Part shown: positions 34,579 through 39,484 of the stretch, piece after piece
Layout of the letters: every line of letters starts with the position of its first letter
Numbering within the stretch: position 1 is the stretch's first letter
Source of the DNA: an uncultured Clostridia bacterium
GTDB taxonomy: Bacteria; Bacillota; Clostridia; UBA1381
NCBI GenBank assembly: GCA_947585795.1
Contig: CANPXG010000020.1
Location: 1 to 39,484, forward strand
Reading direction: 5' to 3'
Length of the DNA: 39,484 nucleotides
Made by a program: the position numbers and the translations under genes
The notes under the pieces: generated by a model
What the model was told of the DNA's origin: nothing
The model's database searches: none
Seen by the model: the letters and a program-made list of their open reading frames with translations, nothing else

Positions 34579-37512
34579 ATGAAAAGAAATAGACTTACAG
34601 CCGCGTTGATTGCGGCGGTAATGCTGGCAGCTTCGGCGTCGGGCGTATTTGCCGCCGAGGTGGGCGAGAGCCTTAAGGTCGGCGACTACAAGGAAAGCGC
34701 CGCCGCGACTCAGGCTATGGTCGACGCTCGTCCCGATATTCAGCGTCCTATGGAGAAGCTGGGAAGAGGCGCGGTTGCCGTGAAGCTGGACGGCTACGTT
34801 TATATTTCGTGGCGCTGGCTCGGCACGGAGAGCGCGGACACGAAGTACAATGTGTACGCGTCATCGGGAAGCGACTGGACGAAGCTCAATCCCGAGCCGC
34901 TTAACGCGACGAATTACACCTCTCTCTCAAACCAATACGATGAATTTAAGGTCGTGCCTGTCGTAAACGGCGCTGAGGACGAGTCCTCCGCCGAAACGGT
35001 GAAGGCGTGGGACAAGAACTATATCGACATCCCCATTCAGCGTCCCGACGGCAATAAGGTTCAGGACGAGGAGTACACCTATTCGCCTTCGGATGCGTCG
35101 ATAGGCGACCTTGACGGCGACGGCGACTACGAGATAGTATTAAAGTGGGATCCGTCAAACGGCAAGGACGCGGCTCAGTTCGGTTACACGGGCGAGTGCA
35201 TCATTGACGCGTACGAAATGGACGGCACGCGTATGTGGCGCATAAATATGGGACCGAATATCCGCGCCGGTCAGCACGACACGCAGTTCATGGTCTATGA
35301 CTACGACGGCGACGGCAAGGCGGAAATGGCTTGCCGCACGGCTGACGGAACGATAGCGGGCGACGGCGCCGTTATCGGCGATAAGGATAAGAACTGGGCT
35401 ATATTGAACGGCGGAAAGAACCTTCAGGGACCTCTCTACCTCACCGTATTCAAGGGCGAGGACGGAAGCGTTATAGACACCGTTGACTATGATCCGCAGA
35501 CTCAGGGAACGACAGACAGCGGCTACAAGTGGGACGTTGTGACGTGGGGCGACGCGGGCGGTAACCGTTCCGAGAGATACCTTGCGGCTGTGGCGTACCT
35601 TGACGGCGTAAGACCGAGCATGGTATTCGCGAGAGGCTATTACACGGGACCTGAGGGCGACGCGGGCGGCAGGACCGTTATCGCGGCGTTTGACCTGAAG
35701 GACGGCAAAATAGAGAAGAAATGGCGTTTTGACACGCTCGATTACGAAAATAAGTACATCGGTCAGGGCAACCACTCGATGAGCGCGGCTGACGTTGACT
35801 TTGACGGCTGTGACGAACTTATCTACGGAAGCCTCGGAATAGATAACGACGGAACTCCGATGTATTCGACGGGACTTGGTCACGGCGACGCTCAGCACGT
35901 GGGCGACCTTGATCCGTCAAGACCGGGACTTGAGGTTTACTCATGCCATGAGGACAGCGGCTCCGCTTACGGCTATGAAATGCGCGACGCGCGCACGGGC
36001 GAAATCCTTTACGGAGAAAGAACGAGCAACGATAACGGACGCGGCACGTCGGACGATATAGATCCCGCGTATCCGGGCGCCGAGGGCTGGTCTGCGGCGG
36101 GCGTGCTGACCGCGGCTGACGGCACTGTTATTTCAACGTCGTACACGATGAGCGCGAACTTCCTTGCGTACTGGGACGGCGATCTCGGACGCGAGGTTCA
36201 GGACGGTATCTATATAAGCAAGTGGAACGGCGGCGTGCAGAAGGCGGAAACGATATTCACCGCGTCGGGATGCGTCGCGGTAAACGGCACGAAGGCTAAC
36301 CCCGCGCTTACGGCTGATATGTTCGGCGACTGGCGCGAGGAGGTAATGTACCCGTTAAAGGACGGCAGCGCCCTTCGTATTTACACGACGACAACGCCGA
36401 CCTCGTACAGAATACCGACGCTTATGCAGGATATCCAGTACAGAATGCACGTGGCTTATCAGAACGACTGCTATAACCAGCCGACGCATACGAGCTACTA
36501 TTTGGGCTTTGACACAAAGACGGTGCCCGTACCGCAGATATACACCGTGGGCGACAACGCGAAGAACCCCGACCTTTCAAAGAAGTCGTGGAACATAAGC
36601 GATCTGTACACGGGCGAAAAGGTAGAGCTTGTTGTGGGCACTCCGACGGCGGTAGTCGACGGTCAGCCGATAAGAATAGATAACGACAGCACGGACGTTG
36701 TTCCGATAGTTGACGAGAACGACCGCACTCTCGTGCCGCTTCGCTTTATCGCGGAGGCGTTCGGCGCGGACGTTGAGTGGGTAGGCGCAACGCAGGAGAT
36801 AAAGATAAACGGCGGCGACATCGTCATGAAGATAGGCAGCGCGGACTACACCGTTTCCGGAAGCGCCAAGACGATGGACACAGCTCCCGTGATTCGTGAC
36901 GACAGAACTCTCGTGCCCCTAAGAGCCATTACGGAAAGCTTGGGCAAGACGGTTTACTGGAACAACGGTCTTATCGTGATTTCCGATATAGACACGTCCA
37001 TGTCGGACGAAGCGGCGGCAGCCAGAAAAGCGTCTATCGCGAGCGCGCCCGTACCCGCGAAGGTCGAGAAGGTCGCGATAAACGGAGTGGGCGAGAAGTA
37101 CTACCCCGAACAGCTTGACGTTTACGGCGTGACGGCGAGCGATAACGACGGCAACGTTGAAACGGGAGCCGTTGACCTCGACATAACGACGCGCTGGTCA
37201 GGCTACGGTCCGAACACTCTGACGATAGATTTGGGAAGCGAGCAGGAGGTTGCCGGCGTGGCGATAGCCATGTGGAAGGGCAGCGAGAGAATTTATCCGT
37301 TCATCATCGAGTACAGCTCCGACGGCGAGAACTGGAAAACTGCTCTGCCCAAGACGCAGAACACGGGCGAAAGCGAGGAATTTGAGAAGTACATGTTCCC
37401 CGAAACGGTAAAGGCGCAGTACATCCGTTACAACGGTGACGGCGCGACGGATCCGACGAAAAATTATTGTCATATAAGCGAGATCGCCGTATTGGGAACG
37501 ACGGCTCAGTAA
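34579..37512 (+). CDS. Secreted PL11 rhamnogalacturonan lyase with CuAO-N-like and discoidin modules
   Basis: PL11 lyases (YesW/YesX type) cut the rhamnogalacturonan-I backbone by beta-elimination. After a signal peptide (1-26, ending GVFAA), residues about 50-655 match PL11: RPMEKLGRGAVAV, YISWRWLG, Ca-binding DLDGDGDYEIV (177-187) and DYDGDGKAEM (241-250), QGNHSMSAADVDFDG, and SYTMSANFLAYWDGD. Residues 690-803 are two copper-amine-oxidase N-terminal-like stalk repeats (DENDRTLVPLRFIAEAFGA; RDDRTLVPLRAITESLG). Residues about 835-975 are an F5/8 type C (CBM32-like) module. The start at 34579 follows AAAGGAAG. An extended -10 (TGA-TACAAT, 34534-34542 region) lies upstream. It complements the GH43 enzyme. 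Confidence 0.92.
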   Translation: MKRNRLTAALIAAVMLAASASGVFAAEVGESLKVGDYKESAAATQAMVDARPDIQRPMEKLGRGAVAVKLDGYVYISWRWLGTESADTKYNVYASSGSDWTKLNPEPLNATNYTSLSNQYDEFKVVPVVNGAEDESSAETVKAWDKNYIDIPIQRPDGNKVQDEEYTYSPSDASIGDLDGDGDYEIVLKWDPSNGKDAAQFGYTGECIIDAYEMDGTRMWRINMGPNIRAGQHDTQFMVYDYDGDGKAEMACRTADGTIAGDGAVIGDKDKNWAILNGGKNLQGPLYLTVFKGEDGSVIDTVDYDPQTQGTTDSGYKWDVVTWGDAGGNRSERYLAAVAYLDGVRPSMVFARGYYTGPEGDAGGRTVIAAFDLKDGKIEKKWRFDTLDYENKYIGQGNHSMSAADVDFDGCDELIYGSLGIDNDGTPMYSTGLGHGDAQHVGDLDPSRPGLEVYSCHEDSGSAYGYEMRDARTGEILYGERTSNDNGRGTSDDIDPAYPGAEGWSAAGVLTAADGTVISTSYTMSANFLAYWDGDLGREVQDGIYISKWNGGVQKAETIFTASGCVAVNGTKANPALTADMFGDWREEVMYPLKDGSALRIYTTTTPTSYRIPTLMQDIQYRMHVAYQNDCYNQPTHTSYYLGFDTKTVPVPQIYTVGDNAKNPDLSKKSWNISDLYTGEKVELVVGTPTAVVDGQPIRIDNDSTDVVPIVDENDRTLVPLRFIAEAFGADVEWVGATQEIKINGGDIVMKIGSADYTVSGSAKTMDTAPVIRDDRTLVPLRAITESLGKTVYWNNGLIVISDIDTSMSDEAAAARKASIASAPVPAKVEKVAINGVGEKYYPEQLDVYGVTASDNDGNVETGAVDLDITTRWSGYGPNTLTIDLGSEQEVAGVAIAMWKGSERIYPFIIEYSSDGENWKTALPKTQNTGESEEFEKYMFPETVKAQYIRYNGDGATDPTKNYCHISEIAVLGTTAQ

Positions 37513-37521
37513 AAATATTCA

Positions 37522-37557
37522 AAAGAGCGTTCATTATGAACGCTCTTTCGTGTTTTT
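37522..37557 (+). terminator. Terminator of the PL11 gene
   Basis: A perfect 12-bp stem, AAAGAGCGTTCA-TTA-TGAACGCTCTTT, is followed by CGTGTTTTT. Confidence 0.9.
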
Positions 37558-37563
37558 AATGAC

Positions 37564-37696
37564 AAAACACGGTAAAAAAGCGTCAATATACAGTGAAAAA
37601 AGCGTCAAAACACGGTAAAAAAGTGTGCAAAAAGAGGTAAAAAAGAGTTCAAGTAGGGTAAAAAAACGTAAAAATAGTGTAAAAAATGACACAAAA
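37564..37696. repeat. Phased A-tract array (curved DNA) upstream of purF
   Basis: Eleven runs of four to seven A residues lie on the same strand with centres near 37565.5, 37576.5, 37598.5, 37608.5, 37619.5, 37631, 37641.5, 37663, 37672, 37683.5 and 37694.5. Steps are 9-11.5 bp or about twice that, averaging 10.75 bp over twelve turns. Such phasing causes strong intrinsic DNA bending. The array ends four bp before the purF -35. Confidence 0.8.
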
Positions 37697-37699
37697 GTA

Positions 37700-37728
37700 T
37701 TGCAATTAAGATGAAAAGAGTGTATAAT
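37700..37728 (+). promoter_or_regulatory. Promoter of purF
   Basis: TTGCAA (37700-37705) and TATAAT (37723-37728) are separated by 17 bp. About 62 nt of leader follow, with no purine riboswitch visible. Confidence 0.8.
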
Positions 37729-37797
37729 ATAAGCGAACCGACGGTAAAAAACGGGCAAAGCAACGGCGTTTTGTCATCTTTGGAAAGGTGAAAAACT

Positions 37798-39177
37798 ATG
37801 CTTAATGACGGAAAAATCGGAGAAGAATGCGGTGTCTTTGCTGTATACGATCCCAACGGGGATTGTGCGAGAACCGTTTATTACGGGCTTTACGCACTGC
37901 AGCACCGCGGTCAGGAAAGCTGCGGCATCGCGGTCAACAACAACCGCGACATCACTCACCACAAGGACATGGGACTCGTCAGCGATGTTTTTAACGACGA
38001 AGTTCTTGAAAAACTTGGCGGCACAATGGCAGTAGGTCACGTGCGCTACTCCACGACAGGCGAGAGCATGCGCGAGAACGCGCAGCCGCTTGTGCTCAGG
38101 TACGTGAAGGGAAACATAGCGCTGGCGCATAACGGCAACCTTGTGAATAAGGATGTTTTGGCGCGCGAGCTGAGCGTCACGGGCGCGATTTTCCAAACGA
38201 CTACCGACACGGAAATGATTGCGTACACGATAGCGAAGGAGCGCCTTAAATCAAAAACGGTCGAGGAGGCTGTCGAAAAGACGGTAAACCACCTCGTCGG
38301 CGCGTTCTCTTTGATAGTGATGAGCCCGCAAAAGCTTATCGCCCTGCGCGATCCGTGGGGATTTCGTCCGCTTTGCATGGGCAGGAAAGGCGACGCGGTC
38401 ATATTCGCGTCGGAAACATGCGCGCTTGACAGCGTGGGCGCGGAATTTGTCCGCGACATAGAGCCCGGCGAGATCGTCGTCGTAAAGAACGGCGAGATAA
38501 AGAGCATAAAAACGCACGTCGGAAAAAATCCGCATACCATGTGCATATTTGAATACTTGTACTTTGCTCGTCCCGACAGCGTTATAGAGGGACAGTCGGC
38601 GCACGATTCGAGGATGCTTGCGGGAAAGTATCTCGCGAAGGAACATCCGGTTGACGCGGACGTGGTAATAGGCGTGCCGGACAGCGGAGTAAGCGCGGCT
38701 ATGGGCTTTGCGCAGGAGTCGGGCATTCCGTACGGTATCGGATTTGTGAAGAACAAATACATAGGCAGAACGTTTATCCAGCCGTCGCAGGCGATGCGCG
38801 AAAACGCGGTGAGGATAAAGCTCAACGTCCTCAAAAGCACCGTTGAAGGCAAGCGCGTTGTCATGGTGGACGACTCGATAGTGCGAGGCACGACCTCGAA
38901 GCGTATAGTGAGCCTTTTGAGAAGGTACGGCGCGAAGGAGGTACATGTGCGCTCGTCGGCTCCGCCGTTTATGTGGCCCTGCTACTTCGGCACGGATATT
39001 CCGTCACAAGAGAACCTTGTCGCGTGCAAGTATGACACGGAGGGTATAAGAAAGCTTATCGGCGCGGACAGCTTGGGATTTTTGAGCGTAGAGTCGCTGC
39101 AAAAAATAATCCCGAACGCGCGGTGCGGCTACTGCGACGGGTGCTTCAGCGGAAAGTACCCCGTGGATATAAAATAA
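37798..39177 (+). CDS. purF: Amidophosphoribosyltransferase
   Basis: PurF converts PRPP and glutamine to phosphoribosylamine, the first step of purine synthesis. The N-terminal propeptide (MLNDGKIGEE) would be removed to expose Cys11 (CGVFAVYD), the glutaminase nucleophile. The PRPP loop is VVMVDDSIVRGTTSKRIV (about 359-376). Cysteines in MCIFEYLYFARPD, MWPCYFGTDIP and GYCDGCFSGKYP match the [4Fe-4S] ligands of the B. subtilis type. Length 459 is normal. The ribosome site is GGAAAGGTG. No other pur genes are present, so purF is unlinked from a pur operon here. Confidence 0.95.
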   Translation: MLNDGKIGEECGVFAVYDPNGDCARTVYYGLYALQHRGQESCGIAVNNNRDITHHKDMGLVSDVFNDEVLEKLGGTMAVGHVRYSTTGESMRENAQPLVLRYVKGNIALAHNGNLVNKDVLARELSVTGAIFQTTTDTEMIAYTIAKERLKSKTVEEAVEKTVNHLVGAFSLIVMSPQKLIALRDPWGFRPLCMGRKGDAVIFASETCALDSVGAEFVRDIEPGEIVVVKNGEIKSIKTHVGKNPHTMCIFEYLYFARPDSVIEGQSAHDSRMLAGKYLAKEHPVDADVVIGVPDSGVSAAMGFAQESGIPYGIGFVKNKYIGRTFIQPSQAMRENAVRIKLNVLKSTVEGKRVVMVDDSIVRGTTSKRIVSLLRRYGAKEVHVRSSAPPFMWPCYFGTDIPSQENLVACKYDTEGIRKLIGADSLGFLSVESLQKIIPNARCGYCDGCFSGKYPVDIK

Positions 39178-39259
39178 ACCTTGCCGCCTATTGCCGACGG
39201 CATATACATAACATAGGAATATTGTCAACACACTTGACATTATCATACCTCTTATTGAG

Positions 39260-39288
39260 AAAGACCTCGCTTAGCGAGGTCTTTTTCC
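39260..39288 (+). terminator. Terminator after purF
   Basis: An 11-bp stem (AAAGACCTCGC-TTA-GCGAGGTCTTT) is followed by TTCCTTTT. It lies about 80 bp after the purF stop; nothing else is seen in that gap. Confidence 0.85.
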
Positions 39289-39331
39289 TTTTCTAAAACG
39301 TTATACGGCAGTTTTTTTCTCTTTTTCGCGT

Positions 39332-39356
39332 GGGGTGGGGGTGTGGGTATTGAGGG
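39332..39356 (+). other. Potential G-quadruplex motif
   Basis: GGGG-T-GGGGG-TGT-GGG-TATTGA-GGG fits the four-run G-quadruplex rule (runs of at least three G, loops of 1-6 nt). It ends five bp before the -35 of the following promoter. Confidence 0.6.
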
Positions 39357-39361
39357 TGATA

Positions 39362-39390
39362 TTGATTTTTGGCGGGGAGTGTGGTATGAT
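39362..39390 (+). promoter_or_regulatory. Promoter of the final GNAT gene
   Basis: TTGATT (39362-39367) and TATGAT (39385-39390) are 17 bp apart with a TGG extended -10. Confidence 0.65.
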
Positions 39391-39441
39391 TATTCCGTAA
39401 TAAAACAAAAAGATAAATAAAGATTTATGGAGAAGAACACT

Positions 39442-39484
39442 ATGATACGAGAAATTACAGAAAATGATTTTGACGGACTTTTGC
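39442..39484 (+). CDS. N-terminal fragment of a probable GNAT acetyltransferase (cut by window end)
   Basis: Only the first 14 codons are present (MIREITENDFDGLL), after a good ribosome site (TGGAGAAG). The pattern IRxITENDFxxLL is the usual first strand and helix of GNAT acetyltransferases. The rest lies beyond the window, so the family call is tentative. Confidence 0.5.
   Translation, partial: MIREITENDFDGLL

Overview
The window looks like chromosome of an anaerobic, gut-type Clostridia (Bacillota). The evidence is strong AGGAGG-type ribosome sites, TTGACA/TATAAT promoters (often with an extended TGn -10), PdxS/PdxT vitamin B6 synthesis, an [FeFe]-hydrogenase maturase, a B12-dependent MetH without reactivation domain, and large secreted pectin enzymes. 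A pectin-degrading lineage such as Monoglobales would fit, but that is inference. Coding DNA is rich in GCG (Ala) and ATA (Ile) codons. One AT-rich gene at 6.8 kb stands out as foreign.

Layout. 1-150: probable right end of an IS200/IS605-type element. 0.2-6.6 kb: GNAT acetyltransferase, YjbR-like protein, threonine dehydratase, then a tight operon of tandem-HD protein, recX, rimO, pgsA and hisIE. 6.6-7.4 kb: promoter, about 145-nt RNA, terminator, then a PBECR4-like putative nuclease. 7.4-15.3 kb: NCS2 purine permease, galE, metH, an orphan HPt protein, cysK and metY (sulfur amino acids). 15.5-16.0 kb: a HigA-type antitoxin behind a HigB toxin that has lost its core. 16.0-20.6 kb: pdxR divergent from pdxST, then hydE and an Rrf2 regulator, each with its own promoter overlapping the end of the gene before. 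20.6-29.4 kb: a 1726-residue double-GH43 arabinan enzyme, a LysR regulator, a DUF362-cyclophilin-like fusion lipoprotein and a sugar O-acetyltransferase.

29.6-34.4 kb is the most unusual part. It holds a TetM/EF-G-like GTPase fused to a Rae1/YacP-type NYN ribonuclease. It also holds two related structured RNAs (about 150 nt, opposite strands), each with a near-identical promoter and an intrinsic terminator. One sits in front of an XRE regulator and the other in front of a 38-residue protein. An Fe-S flavoprotein and a zinc-type ArsR repressor follow. 34.5-39.5 kb: a PL11 rhamnogalacturonan lyase, a 130-bp array of helically phased A-tracts, purF, a G-quadruplex motif, and the start of another GNAT gene cut by the window edge.

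How the parts work together: GH43 (arabinan side chains) and PL11 (rhamnogalacturonan-I backbone) suit pectin as a carbon source. cysK, metY and metH cover sulfide assimilation to cysteine, homocysteine and methionine. PdxST supplies PLP, the cofactor of IlvA, CysK, MetY and the PdxR sensor. All functions are read from sequence pattern only; no database search was run.
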